Of a stretch of 64,000 bases of DNA, positions 9,724 through 20,860 are shown in pieces. Location: positions 434,001 to 498,000 of the forward strand of contig JAGPXD010000006.1 in NCBI GenBank assembly GCA_020746995.1, read 5' to 3'. Numbering within the stretch: the stretch's first letter is position 1; every line of letters begins with the position of its first letter. The DNA comes from Plectosphaerella cucumerina (taxonomy: Eukaryota; Ascomycota; Sordariomycetes; Glomerellales; Plectosphaerellaceae). The notes below the pieces were generated by a model. That model had not been told where the DNA came from. It worked only from the letters and a program-made list of their open reading frames with translations, and ran no database searches. A program made the position numbers and the translations under genes.

Positions 9724-10632
9724 GGCGTAATAAGTGTCGTTGTGTCAGGAGCTAGGTATGATAAGCTTTCCGGTCCAAGTTTCCCCTGGGCGGCGCTGTA
9801 AAGGTCCGCCAGGCACTGCTCGGCACTACGGTATTCGCTCATTAGCCTCCGAGCGCGTCTTGGGAAGATACGGTTGTTGCCTCCCGGTGGAGTGCACCTA
9901 TGAAGGCCAGGTTGGCATGGCCTGGTAATCCGCTTTTAGCCGATCAAGGAGGGTCACCCATTGAATCCTGCATAGTGATGCAACACCGCCGTCTGGATAG
10001 CCGTGTGTTCTACACGAGGCATTCAGACGACCGAGAGCTGCTCTCGGCGTTCCTCCAGCACGGCGAGGCGAAGGAGATGCATCGATACTTTCTATCGCAT
10101 ATCCAGCCACATGTAGGGACATCGAACAACTGTATCTAATCAAAGACTATACGAAGTCATTCGCTGCCATCCTAGAGGCCAGACTGCATGGACTGTTTTC
10201 TGGCTTTGACGGCAAGCTTGCTGTCGGATTTGACCGAATCTGAAGTCCTCGGCCACTCGTTTGCCGACATCGTCGAACCAAGCTGACACGCCCAATGTGA
10301 CACCCACTGACGAATGCTGTGGAAGTAGGTTGCCGGCTCCGGGGCCCGATAGCGGCGAAAAGCCGTAGGGCTTCGGGATGAAGTCGGGCATGACACTAGA
10401 TGGTCACAAACGACGGGAGAAGAGAGGAGACGGAGTGAAGATGGCAAAACCTCTTGAGAGGAGCTCCAGTAGTAGTCCCTTGCCACCTCTCGAGCAGATG
10501 GTACTTGCGGCGCACGTCGACGTTGGGGCAGAGAACACCTTTCACTTTTTTCCCTTCGACCTTGAACGAAACACTGTACATCAATCTTCAGGATGCATCT
10601 GCCAAGCTGATCTTTCCGAGGCCAATATGACT
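9724..10632. other. Intergenic region
   Basis: About 0.9 kb with only short overlapping frames on both strands and no recognisable RNA or repeat. Confidence 0.4.
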
Positions 10633-11949
10633 TCAGGAACGCGGATGACCGTCTGTCGTCCTTTTCCTCGTTTCGTTGGGGTTTGCTCTGGAAATTCTTG
10701 CCGACTGTTGCTCGTCGCTCCTGACGCCCGACTCCCGAGGTTCCTTGCTCTGGCTGGGCGTGGCAACCTCCACACGAGGGCTATCGACGGCGCCAAAACG
10801 GCTTCCGTATCTATCTCTGGATAACTGGATGAGCTCGTTGCCAGTCATCGAACCAATGAGCTGTGCTGAATTGCCCTTGGATGTCGCCTTTTCCACGTTG
10901 AAAAGGTCCGCCCAAGTTGTGACCACAACCTGGTCGCTCTCGCCTTCTGCAACGATCTCCCCAAAGCTGTGTATCTTTTGACGGCTGACCTCACCCGAGG
11001 CGATTTTGCATACCTTGAGGCTGTCTTCCAAAGCGTTGATGTCCTCCTTCAACTGCATTCGCTCTCGTTCCATCTCAGGATGACCATCCGAAGTCAGGGA
11101 CCACAGCCGTTCCTGCAGCCGACCGAGGAACATGGCGATGTTGTCACGGCTACCTTGCAAGACTTGGCGTGTTTCCTGGTGAACCTGAAGAAGCTTGGGC
11201 AGGAATGAAGCAGCCTCTGATGTAGGCTGTTCTGACAGCGCGTCGGAGCACAGTTGTCGTTCTCTGTCATCCAGAGTACTAATGTGGAACATGGCTTCCT
11301 CGCAGATGCGAATGCAGTGCTCGATCACCGCCCGCTCGTCTTTGAGGTCCATGCCAGAGCTGACGGGCTCTTCTGAGGGAAATCGATCCATCTTCTCGAT
11401 GATACGTTGCAAATGGATGTTGAGGTTGTAGTTGGTATCGAGAACCATCTCGCTATACTGCTGAAGGATGTCCTGGGTGGCCTTTGAGGTCTGTCTGTAA
11501 ACATTTGATTAGCCTAGTCTCGTTTTCATTTGGTAAATGCCGTACAACGTGATGGTTCCTAGCCCAACGGAAATTGTTGACTTGTATCCTGAAAGAGTAT
11601 CCATGAATTCGTTGATGTCCCCCTTCATGAACTCCAGCTTCGCCCAGTCTCGGAAATCTGTCTTCGACTTCCCGGCGAAGTCTTTCATGGCCTTCTCAAA
11701 CTCATGGCATAGCTGCCTGCACCGCTCAACAGGGCCCTTCAAAAGGGGGAGCATAGACGCTTCGACCCGCGCAAATTGATTGAGTGACTCTAGAATGCTA
11801 ATAATGTCATCGAGCTGGCCGAGGAGTCGTTGGAGAGTCTTGTCGCGACCCCTGTATCGTTCGACGGTTTTTTTCAGGGACTGAATCGACACCACTGAGG
11901 CTGTCACTACGGCAAGGATGGACGCGGTGACGCTCAAGGGATCGGCCAT
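10633..11949 (-). CDS. PigL_N / HeLo-like N-terminal domain protein
   Basis: Two exons (11949-11546 and 11494-10633) joined across a 51-nt intron with branch point GCTAATC give 421 residues. The N terminus MADPLSVTASILAVVTAS is the typical opening of the fungal STAND-protein N-terminal domain known as PigL_N (azaphilone cluster protein L), related to HeLo-like cell-death domains: a short amphipathic hydrophobic helix followed by a four-helix bundle. The second half continues with helical, charged sequence, and the C terminus carries a motif I associate with this protein group (IQLSRDRYGSRFGAV) followed by an Arg-rich tail ending HPRS. There is no NACHT/NB-ARC nucleotide-binding domain, so this is a stand-alone form. 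The frame opens at 12021, but MADPLSV fits the family start. A role in non-self recognition or regulated cell death is known for relatives, only inferred here. Confidence 0.75.
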
Positions 11950-12605
11950 AATGTGAACCGGCACACCGAACGGGCTGCTCGTGAGGTCGGAGAATGTAAC
12001 GCGGGGAAGGCAGCCAGGCACACAGCGCGCGCTGTCATATGTCGTGCAACGAATCGATCAGGTTGGTTGCGAGGGGCGGAGATGGGGGATGCTGCGAAAC
12101 TTTTGTGTTTGTATACGTCAGCAGTTGAAAGGCAGATGGAAAATGGTACCTTAGGGCTCTGCTCAGCTTTATCGCCTTTCCGCTGTCTTTATACCCATCG
12201 CGATGCTGAGTATGTCCGTCAGGAACAGTGGGCCGACAATTGGCCAAGGACGGCTAGCCGCGCGCCTATGAGAAATCTAGGGTCAAGGGTACCAAAGGAG
12301 CGACGTGTCCGTAGATGTGATGAGCTCAGCTTTCCCATTGGCCAAGAACGCACCGAAGACCGCACCTCTAGAAGAGAAGGTGGGTTGCTAAGTGATTCGT
12401 CACAATGGGCCAAAGACACAACCGCCACGGCAGTATTCGCTCGCAGCGGTACCCTCCAGATGGCACTCTAATTATACACAGCTACCTAAGAATCAGATCT
12501 GAACTTCTTACTTGCGTTAAATCATGAGTATCACATGAGCAGTTGGCCCCGTGTTCACACCTAATGAGGACATCTGATTACTAACCCATAAGCTTGTAAA
12601 TATCC
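11950..12605. other. Intergenic region upstream of the PigL_N gene
   Basis: No gene recognised. The upstream part of the same open frame (to 12021) is probably 5' untranslated leader. Confidence 0.35.
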
Positions 12606-12885
12606 TTGTTCTCATTAGCTGGGCGCACTGCTTTATGGGCGTCCTGTGTGATCAGAACAGACGATCGCGCCAGAGCACAGATTCTGTTAGGCGAGCGGAA
12701 GATCGCGAGCAACGCATACTACCCTGTCCCGATCCACTGGCAGGAGGCGTACAAGAACTGCCCTGTGGCGAGCGGGATGTGTCCGGTGGCGGAGGAGGCG
12801 TGCTCGCAGGCAGGTACTTGCGATCCCGATGGACCCATATCTTGTCGAAGAAGTGCAGACCCGGATCGTGAGGAATCTGAGATAG
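12606..12885 (+). pseudogene. Relic of a DegT/DnrJ/EryC1/StrS-type sugar aminotransferase (C-terminal end)
   Basis: The plus strand preserves what looks like the last ~90 residues of a PLP-dependent sugar aminotransferase of the DegT/StrS family. The first frame gives a block resembling VWAQYVIR...DDR (LWASCVIRTDDRARAQ), then YYPVPIHWQEAY, the equivalent of the family's YYP-x-PLHLQPAY motif, and CPVAEEACSQ. The family's next motif, LSLPMxPYL, follows in a different frame: VLAIPMDPYLVEEVQ up to TAG at 12883-12885. The frames are offset by an extra GCAG at 12810-12813, apparently a small duplication. The catalytic N-terminal two thirds, including the PLP lysine, are missing upstream, where no related sequence is seen. 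Homology is by motif recognition only. It is a broken, presumably non-functional remnant. Confidence 0.65.
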
Positions 12886-13208
12886 GGTGTGTTCTCTTGT
12901 TGTCATTTTGATCTTGAGGCATTGTGGTCTGACTTCTCTCCGGCCTACCGTTACCTAGATACCTGGGCTGCAAATCAGGCCCCGTTTAGCGCAACCGTCT
13001 CCACCGTCAATTGTGCAACATCGTGATGTGGCTGAGCCCCGTACTGTCACTGAAGCTTCCAGAACAAAAGCGGCAAGCACACTAGTCCTCGTCAAGTCGC
13101 TACGACAGCTGTAGTAAAACCGAGAGACAACCTCTCTCACTCATCAAACCCTCCAGACTCACTTCCCAACCCAATCAACCAACCGCCAAAAAAGGGCATG
13201 GTCCGATA
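12886..13208. other. Intergenic region upstream of the CEM1-type gene
   Basis: Pyrimidine-rich leader sequence just before 13209. A nearer upstream ATG (13199) is out of frame and reaches TAA at once. Nothing else seen. Confidence 0.4.
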
Positions 13209-14590
13209 ATGCGCAGGGTCGTCGTGACAGGCCTCGGGGCCATCACCCCTCTAGGCGTCGGCGTCAGGACAACATGGAACCGCCTCGTCGCCGGCGACTC
13301 GGGCATCACCAGCCTCACGACCCTCGAGCCCGCCGCCCGCTGGAAAGACCTGACCAGCACCGTCGCCGGCCTCGTCCCCCGCGACCAATGGCGTCCGGCC
13401 GACTGGCTCACCGCGACCGAGCAGCGTCGCCTGCCGACCTTTGTGCAGTACGCCATGGCCTGCACGAAGATGGCCCTAGACGACGCAGGGTGGCATCCCT
13501 CAAAGTCCGAGGACCAGGAGGCGACGGGGGTGTGCATCGGCAGTGGTATCGGGAATCTCGAGGAGGTGTATGATACGAGCTTGGCGTATCACCAGGAGGT
13601 GGGTGGAAGACGAGCCGCGTGGAGTTACTGGGTGACATGCTGAACGATATGCGCAGGGCTACAAAAAGGTATCTCCTCTGTTCGTGCCCAAGATCCTCAT
13701 CAACATGGCCGCCGGCCACGTCTCGATGAAACACGGCCTCCAAGGACCCAACCACTCGGTCACAACAGCCTGCACCACAGGCGCCCACTCCATCGGCGAC
13801 GCATCGCGCTTCATCGCCTTTGGCGACGCCGACGTCATGGTCGCCGGCGGAACAGAGTCATGCATCCACCCCCTCACCTTTGCCGGCTTCGGCCGCGCCC
13901 GCTCCCTCTCGACGGCGTACAACCACGACCCATCCGCCAGTTGCCGGCCCTTTGACACCGGCCGCGGCGGCTTCGTTGTGTCCGAGGGCTCGGCGGTGCT
14001 GGTCCTCGAGGAGCTTGAGCATGCCCGGGCCCGTGGCGCGCGTATCTACGCCGAGGTGAGAGGGTATGGATGCAGCGGGGACGCTCATCATATGACGGCG
14101 CCGCGGGAGGATGGCCACGGTGCGTTTAGGTCGATGAGGGCGGCGCTGCGGAATGCGGGGGTCAAGCCGGCGGAGGTTGATTATATCAACGCGCACGCTA
14201 CGGGGACGCAGATTGGGGATGCGGCGGAGGCGTCGGCTATCCGTACGCTGATGATGGGGGAGGATGGTGTGGCGAAGGAGTCGGATGTGACGGTCAGCAG
14301 CACAAAGGGGTCCATTGGACACTTGCTGGGCGCTGCCGGCTCCATCGAGGCATTGATTGCCATTCTCTCGATAACTGAGGTAAGTCGGGATGCTTTTTCA
14401 GTCGCAAATCAAACTAACAAACATCCAGGGAATCGTCCCGCCCACGCGGAACCTGGAGCAACCTGATGTTGGCGTCGGCCTCAACTTCGTCCCCCTGAAA
14501 GCACAGGAGAAGGACGTGCGAGTTGCACTGACGAACAGCTTTGGCTTTGGAGGCACCAATGCAACATTGGCGTTTTCCAAATATACATAA
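13209..14590 (+). CDS. CEM1: Mitochondrial-type 3-oxoacyl-[ACP] synthase (KAS II)
   Basis: Condensing enzyme of type II fatty acid synthesis, extending acyl-ACP with malonyl-ACP; in fungi this mitochondrial pathway supplies octanoate for lipoic acid. Exons 13209-13598, 13657-14379 and 14429-14590 give 424 residues, the normal length. The Cys-His-His triad is visible: Cys in SVTTACTTGAHS, His in NAHATGTQIGD, His in KGSIGHLLGAAG; the C-terminal NSFGFGGTNA loop is also intact. The protein begins directly with RRVVVTGLGAITPLG, so there is no obvious cleavable presequence; the yeast CEM1 protein also starts at the synthase fold, so this does not argue against mitochondrial location. Introns are 58 and 49 nt. 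The substitution TTACTTG for the more usual STACATS around the nucleophile is mild. Confidence 0.93.
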
Positions 14591-14963
14591 AATGGACGGA
14601 CTGTAGGATACTTTGTAGATATAATGTACCAACATTGAAGACCTCGACCTTGCCATTGAGACAGACCCCTTGAACCCCCACGCTCGGTTAACCCCCAAGC
14701 TCCTGCGGGGCGCGCCCGGAGTTTCACCGGCCCTAACCCAACCAGGCCTTAGCTCGATCTGCTCCAACGACGCGCGCCCAGACTGGCCCGAGAGCAAAGT
14801 CGATGCGCTCATGAACTTTTTCTCATGACGCCCATTCAAGCCGCCATCGCCCAAGGTCACGACTCCGCCCTCCGCGTCCCTCCCCGACCACATCCCAACG
14901 TGTAAAACATCCCGATCCTCTTCCCCGACACAACCTCTCCATCGAACTCCCCACACCGACACA
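14591..14963. other. Intergenic region between the CEM1-type and CBP3 genes
   Basis: Tandem genes on the plus strand; the region should hold the CEM1-type terminator and CBP3 promoter. No clear TATA box or repeat. Confidence 0.4.
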
Positions 14964-15986
14964 ATGGCCTGCCAAAGCTGCAGGCAACACGCCCGCCTCC
15001 TCGCCAGGAGCCTCAGGCCCGCCGTCTCCTCCGCCCCCTCGCACCGACCAGCAGCCGCACCGACAAGACGTCTCCTGAGCCACGCCTCATCACAAAAGCA
15101 ACAGCAACAGCAGCAGACCGTCCCCCCCGTCGACCCGGCCGAGAGCGCCGCCCTCTCGAAACAGCTCTCCCAGCAGCTCGCAAGCAGCGGCATCACCGGC
15201 GTCCTGCCCCGCGGCATCACCGGCCAGTACCTCCTCACCCACCAGCTCGACACGCTGTACAAGGTGTGCTCCGCGCCGGCGGCGTACACCATCTCCGAAG
15301 ACCTGCGCAAGGCCGAGGAGGTTCCCAAGACTGTCGACGGCGAGGAGCTCGGCGTCGCCCAGGGGCCGTGGCTAGAGAGTGCGTTTTCCCTCCTCCCCCT
15401 CTACTTACCAAAAGAAAACAGCGTGCTGACAATCATGTCCTCGCCAGTCTTCAACCTCGCCCCCTCCTTCAGCTCCTGGTCCCACGTCACAATGCTGCAC
15501 ATGTACCTCATCGTCGCCCGCATCCGCTGCCTCGACCGCGACGCCGCCCGCTCCACCCAGGCCCAGTTCGTCGACAACTTCTTCTTCGACTGCGAGCGCG
15601 TCATGCACGTCAACCACGGCATGACCTCCTCCGCCCTCCGCCAGCGCTACCTCAAGGACATCTTCATGCAGTGGCGCGGCCTCATCGCCGCCTACGACGA
15701 AGGCATCGCAAAGGCAGACGACCGCGTCCTCGCCGCCGCCGTGTGGAGGAACCTCTTCAAGGCCCGCGAGGACGTCGATTTCCGCCATCTCGCTGCCGTT
15801 GTCGCCTGGATGCGCGCCACGCTGAGGGATATGGAGGCGTGTCCGATTGAGGATGTGCTCTCGAGGCCGCAGACGCTGTTCCGTCGGGATCCTAGGGCGA
15901 TGCTGGCGCTTGTTGATGAGCCTTCGAGGGGGTTGAAGGAGTTGTATGCCGCGCAGCCGGGCGAGGCCGCCACGGCACAGGCGTAA
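14964..15986 (+). CDS. CBP3: Ubiquinol-cytochrome c chaperone CBP3 (complex III assembly)
   Basis: Assembly factor that, with its partner CBP6, binds newly made cytochrome b in mitochondria. I read two exons, 14964-15378 and 15448-15986, giving 317 residues. The N terminus is Arg/Ala/Ser-rich and amphipathic (RLLARSLRPAVSS), a good mitochondrial presequence, followed by a poly-Gln tract. The chaperone domain covers roughly residues 140-290, with SSWSHVTMLHMYLIVARIR and NFFFDCERVMHVNHGM matching the family. The 69-nt intron is a multiple of three and lacks stop codons, so the frame reads through it; splicing is preferred because it restores the family's ...FNLAPSFSSW context and the ends are GTGCGT...CGCCAG. 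The gene converges on DHFR, with 165 bp between stop codons. Confidence 0.9.
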   Translation: MACQSCRQHARLLARSLRPAVSSAPSHRPAAAPTRRLLSHASSQKQQQQQQTVPPVDPAESAALSKQLSQQLASSGITGVLPRGITGQYLLTHQLDTLYKVCSAPAAYTISEDLRKAEEVPKTVDGEELGVAQGPWLESAFSLLPLYLPKENSVLTIMSSPVFNLAPSFSSWSHVTMLHMYLIVARIRCLDRDAARSTQAQFVDNFFFDCERVMHVNHGMTSSALRQRYLKDIFMQWRGLIAAYDEGIAKADDRVLAAAVWRNLFKAREDVDFRHLAAVVAWMRATLRDMEACPIEDVLSRPQTLFRRDPRAMLALVDEPSRGLKELYAAQPGEAATAQA

Positions 15987-16151
15987 GCCTTTGAGGCTTT
16001 GTTCAATAGTTCCACGCTTTTGTAATTGTAGGATCGGCGCCGGGCGAGAGATCCAGTCGATATGTCCAATATGTATGAGTATATCAGGGACGTCCACGAC
16101 AAAATCATCAATACATTGTATAATACCACCATTTTACTTCCCATGCACTGG

Positions 16152-16608
16152 TCAAGTCTGCTTCTCCCACAACTGAAACTCATACTTCGTCCCATTCTCC
16201 TCCTGCACACCCCCCGCGACCTCCTCACCCGTCCACTCATCCAACGCCGCCTTCTCCCTCCTCCGCCAGCCCTCTCCCGCCTCATGCCCCTCCGGCCCAT
16301 CCAGCGCCAGCGGGAAATGCGTATCGCACGCTTCAAACTCAGGTTCCAGCACCTTTGTCAACAACACCCTCCTCGCAGCTGGCAGCGCCAACGACGACGC
16401 GTAGATCTGCGCGCCGCCAATGACGAATACCTTGCCAAGCGGCCCCCCCAGCGCACCATCCTGGAGATACCGCACCGCGTCCTCGAGAGAAGCAACGCGT
16501 ACAGGTTCGGCGTCGACATCAACGGGACTTTGTGGCGGCGCGTCGACGGAGCGACTGATGACGAGGTTGAGCCGGCCCTTGAGAGGACGGAACTTGGGCG
16601 GGATGCTG

Positions 16609-16640
<32 letters not shown>

Positions 16641-16832
16641 GACAGCATCAGGGGGTGACTGTGGCAATTAGCGAGGTTTCCGTACGGGGGTGAGGAGACG
16701 CACCTGTGATGGCAGCCTTTTCGTCACGCGCGCGAAGTAGGCCATTTCCTTGCGAAGACCTGTCCAGGGAAGGCCGCCCTTGGCCCCGATGCCCATGGAA
16801 CGTGTGGCGGCTACGATAAGTGTGAGTTCCAT
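16152..16832 (-). CDS. DFR1: Dihydrofolate reductase
   Basis: Reduces dihydrofolate to tetrahydrofolate with NADPH for thymidylate and purine synthesis. Exons 16832-16704 and 16658-16152 join over a 45-nt intron to give 211 residues, as usual for fungal DHFR. Diagnostic blocks: N-terminal LTLIVAATRSMGIGAKGGLPW, with the catalytic acidic position supplied by E of LRKEMAYF; the NADPH-binding block VIMGRKTWDSIPPKFRPLKG; the NLVISR strand; and the VFVIGGAQIY loop. The C-terminal YEFQLWEK strand is present. All expected active-site regions are intact. Its start codon faces the 17 kb gene, which ends about 355 bp away on the same strand. Confidence 0.96.
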
Positions 16833-17186
16833 GGCTGGGTATTTCGATCGAATGCTATGATCAAGCGTCGGAAATAGAAGGTATGCCGTTTGTGGCTTCG
16901 TACGCCCTTTGGTGCAGATGGTGTTGAAGTGTCGTTGAATTCAATGTGGGGGCAAGTCGACAGCCATCACCACATTTCTTAGCCCCGCGCCTTCAGTGGC
17001 GCGTCCCGAGTCTCACAGCACCATCACCACACCAAGCTTTACAATCCAAATCAACAACCATGATTAATCTCATTTCATCATTTCATTACGAGAGATGCCG
17101 CTAAATGCATCCATTTCAGAGGAGAAACTTCCATCCGTGCGTCCCACCAAAAAAACACCATGCCATGTGCGCCTCCTGCGGCTCGT
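16833..17186. other. Intergenic region upstream of DHFR
   Basis: About 350 bp between the stop of the next minus-strand gene and the DHFR start. No distinct motif or RNA recognised. Confidence 0.4.
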
Positions 17187-19158
17187 CTACCGCAGCTGGA
17201 CAGAGGGGAAATATCTCGGCCCTGCGTACCCATGTGCAACAACGCCCTGAATATCGATATTGCTCCCCATCTCCCTATTCGGGCTCCACATCTTCAACAA
17301 GATGAAGCGGCCCGACACGGGCGGGTCAAAAGTAATGGTGCACTTGTTCTTGTCCTTCTCGATGAAGAACTTGGCCAGCGGCCCCATGAGCTCGTAGTCT
17401 CCCGGGGGCCTGGCAGCCGTATGCGTCTGGCCTGGCGGCTGCGCTTGCGGCGGCAGCGGCCCGGGCTGACTCGAGGCCTCGAGCGCCTCGGTCAGCGTCA
17501 TGTTCTGCGTATCTCTCCGCCGCGATGCCGGCGCCCACACGTCGTCGAGCCCGTAGTCGTCGTTGAACGGGTTGCTGTCCTCGTCGCTGTCGCTTTCAAA
17601 GGGCAGAGCGCCTATCCTATTTGGCGCCCGCCGGTTGGGCGGCACGCGCGGGGTGTTGTCGTCGTCGTCGCTCTCGTCGTCGCTGCACTCGGTTGTTATG
17701 TTGAATGGTGGTGGATCAGTCGTGAATGCGGCGGGCATCTGCGCCGTCCTCTGTGCGTCGTCCTGCTCCTCTCCGGTGAGCCCGTATGTCCTCCTGGAGC
17801 GTGCCTGCGTCCTCGTCACCGTGGTACCGTTGTCGTGGTGTCGGATGGAGATGATCGGCGGGAAGCTGCGGTTGTCACGGCCCCGGCCTTCGCGGTTTGC
17901 AGCGTATTGAATCTGGTACTGTGCCGTGCGCTGCAATAGCTCGTCTTGGTTCATGGACACGAAAACCATGCCTTCTCGAACACTGCCAATAAAAAGTCAG
18001 AACAAAACGTACTTGCGATAGGGGTACGATGGGGTCTTACGGTGCGTTGTAGTGGTGCGACGCCGGTGCCTTGATCACAATCTCCTTGAGACTAAAAGCG
18101 GTGGCGCCCTGGTGCCGCAGCACAATATTGCAGCGGTTCGATTTCGTGCAGTAGACCGAGTTGTCGTTTTTGAGTATGTTCTCGCAGGCGTAGGAGGAGT
18201 CAGTCGAGTACAGGCCGCCGTCGCAGCTGACAATCTCCATGGTGAGCTCACCCGGCTCGACCTGGCCATACTTTCCGTACTCGAAGCCCTTGAAGCTCGG
18301 GGCGATACGGTCCGAGTCGAGTTTGCGCCGCTTCGCGCGGCGGCTGTCCTCGGAGTAGTCGGGCGGTCGCGAGCCCGAGGACATGTTGGGCGGGGAGAGG
18401 GCCGAGGGGTGTGGCGGGGAAAATGGTGATGATGCGTGTTGCGCTCTCCTGTTCCACATGGCCCTGACGGCGTCTAGATCGTCCTCGTCGTCCTCGTCTG
18501 GGATCGAGTCGCGGGGCTGTGCGGGCGGTGGTATGTGAGCCGCGCGGAGACGGCGTTCGCCCCGAGAGAGGATGTTGGCGAGGTAGCTATTGGTTGAGTT
18601 TTCTCCGCTGCGCTCCATGAGGAGATCCAAAGAATTGGCCAGTTCTCGGCGTATGTTCTGCTGCTGTTCGTGAAAGCGGATGGCGCTGGCAGTGGCGGCG
18701 GTGGCGTTGCCCGAATCGAGAAAGGGTAGGGTAAGCTCGTTGGCGTCGCTGAGCAGGTCCTCGTACCGGGCGAAATACTCGCGGTCGGCGGCGGCCCGTT
18801 GCACGTGTTGCTGTCGCGGGTTTGGCTCGGGATCGGGTTCAGGTTCGTGATCGTGGTCGTCCAGGTCCAGTTCGAGGTCGAGATCCAGGTTCAGGTGCTC
18901 GCGGAGGCCGTTGCGTGAGGAAGCTCCGCTGCCGATCTCGCGAATAGAGGCCAAGGCGTCGGATATCTGGGCGATGTAGTTCTGGCTCTGGTGTTGGGCT
19001 GGGGTCTGGGATGTCTGGAATCTGCGAAGCCGGCTGGGTCCGGGGCCGACGGGCGGCAGCCAGCGCGCGGGGGGTAGCGGTGGAAAGTCTTCGTCTCGGG
19101 GTGGTTGAGAGGGTCTTCGGGTCGGGTCACGCTGGGAGGCAGCGTTCTGTGACGGCAT
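17187..19158 (-). CDS. Uncharacterised acidic protein with a beta-sandwich-like module split by disorder
   Basis: Exons 19158-18041 and 17982-17187 (58-nt intron) give 637 residues. The N-terminal ~250 residues are low-complexity, with an LDLDLELDLDDHDHEPEP tract and a QQQ-rich helix; a basic RRAKRRKL motif near residue 285 could be a nuclear localisation signal. The folded part begins around residue 295 (FKGFEYGKYGQVEPGELTME) with NILKNDNSVYCTKSNRCNIV, then after an acidic insert resumes at the C terminus with CTITFDPPVSGRFILLKMW and SNIDIQGVVAHGYAGPRYFP. This resembles a galactose-binding-like (F5/8 or DOC1-like) sandwich interrupted by a ~150-residue disordered insert. That reading is inference; no function can be assigned. 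Confidence 0.75.
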
Positions 19159-20860
19159 GCTTGGGGCGCAGGCGAGTGACGGAGCAGAGCAAAGCAGCCG
19201 TGGGTGGAAGGAGCGAGCTCGCGGGAATCAGCCGCGCTGTTCTCGCAAGCTCCCGAATGGCTGATGCTCTCGGGCGAGCTGTGGGTTGAAAGTCGTCGTT
19301 TTTAAAAGGTGCGGATCGCGGGAACGAGGCATCGATTGTTTAGGCGGTTTGCAGGCGGTATCTGATCGGGCTATATCGAGTCGGGTGAGCGACTATCGTG
19401 GGAAGCGGCGGTCAGTCGGAAATCGTAGTAGACACTGAGCGAGAGCGGAGTGTCAGGGCAGCTGGGTGGTTGAGCGGTCTGCGTGACACAGGAAGGGTGC
19501 GACGTTGGCTTGTTCTGTGCTGCGCCGTGGGTGACTCGGCTCGAACAGTCAAGTTGGCGAGTGAGGTCGGGTGTGTGAGGCAGGCGAGTCGGTCAAAGGC
19601 CAGGTGCAGGTGCAAGTGCGGCAGGTGCAGAGAGAGGGACGGGCGTGGAGGGCGAGGCAAGGTGGAGTGCCTGTGAGGACACGGATGGAGGGGTACGTAC
19701 CATTGGCTGGCGCACTTCTTGCCAGGGAAGTGCTGGAGTGGAGGGCAAAGCAATGTGCCGTGCCGTGGGCGGCAGGAAACACTGGACGCCCACGCCAAAA
19801 CGAAGGGAGGCTACCTTAGGGGACAAGGACAGGGACCGGGGGTCGCGGGAAGGCAATCGCCTGGGCGGGAAGGAGGTGTTGGTTTCGACGAACGGACGGC
19901 GAGGTCACAGTGAGATGGGAAAAGTGTCTCGATGTTTCGCAGGACGAAATTGAGGGAAAGTAAGATAGGTAAGGTGAGTGAGTCTGTGGGAGGTCCGTGA
20001 TGAGGAAACATGCTTTAGTTACATGATTATGTACATTCACTACCTTTCGTCTCGTGGACGGGATGGTTCTCCTGTCTGCTTTCGCCAGATGCCCAGCGCC
20101 ATCGTGACAGATGGCCGTTGGAAACCAGAGTTGCTGCCCGGTGATGCAACTGCGGAGAGTGACGACAACATAATTGTTAGCGTCGACTTCGCATCTTTGC
20201 CCTCTAAAGACAAATGCCCCGGGCGGTGCCAAGGTACCTCTTAAACGCCTGCCTCATCCCTGCATCATGCCGCCTCGCGTGCCAGTGGAGCCAGGGACTA
20301 GGTGTGGAGTTCTGGGGGTACCTGCCTGGGTACAAATGCCCGCTGAAAGGCACAGTGCCATTCCCGTCACGGCAGAGTCCGAGGCCCTGCGTCACCCCGG
20401 TGCCCTTCAGCCGTCGCGTCCCGTCGCGCCAGACCAGAAGGTCACTTCACTCCCTAACAATTTTCTGACGGTACCTGAACCATCACCACCAACAACACAT
20501 CTCACCACGGCCACCTCCCCGTCGCGACACCAGCCCCCGGAGCACACATCTCGCCGGCCAAACCCAGCCTCAAGCATCCCGAAACCCAATTGAGCGCACA
20601 CTGTCCGCATCAGGCCCCATCCCGACTTCTCAGCCTCGTCTTCTCACTCAACGAGGCTCTCGCCATCTCAGCCGCAAGTCGGAAACAACTTAAACCTCAA
20701 AGAAACCGGCCAGCCACTCCCGAGACCTCCCATCCCGGGGCATGCAGCCCATCTGCACGCATCCGAGTCCTCCAGCAAACGCGCCTGCCTTGTAGTAGTA
20801 ACGGCCAGCCTCACGGCGCAAACGCCTGCCTTCCTCAACCACCCCCTCCCTCTCACCACC
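19159..20860. other. 1.7 kb divergent intergenic region
   Basis: Shared upstream region of the 17 kb gene (-) and AOS1 (+). It includes a short imperfect GGTGCA/GTGCAG-type run near 19603-19630. Frames on both strands are short and mutually antisense. No gene recognised. Confidence 0.4.

Noticed and set aside
15405..16097. 230-codon open frame antisense to CBP3
   Set aside because: The strong third-position GC bias of CBP3 leaves the antisense frame free of stops; the antisense translation has no family motif, while the sense strand clearly encodes CBP3.
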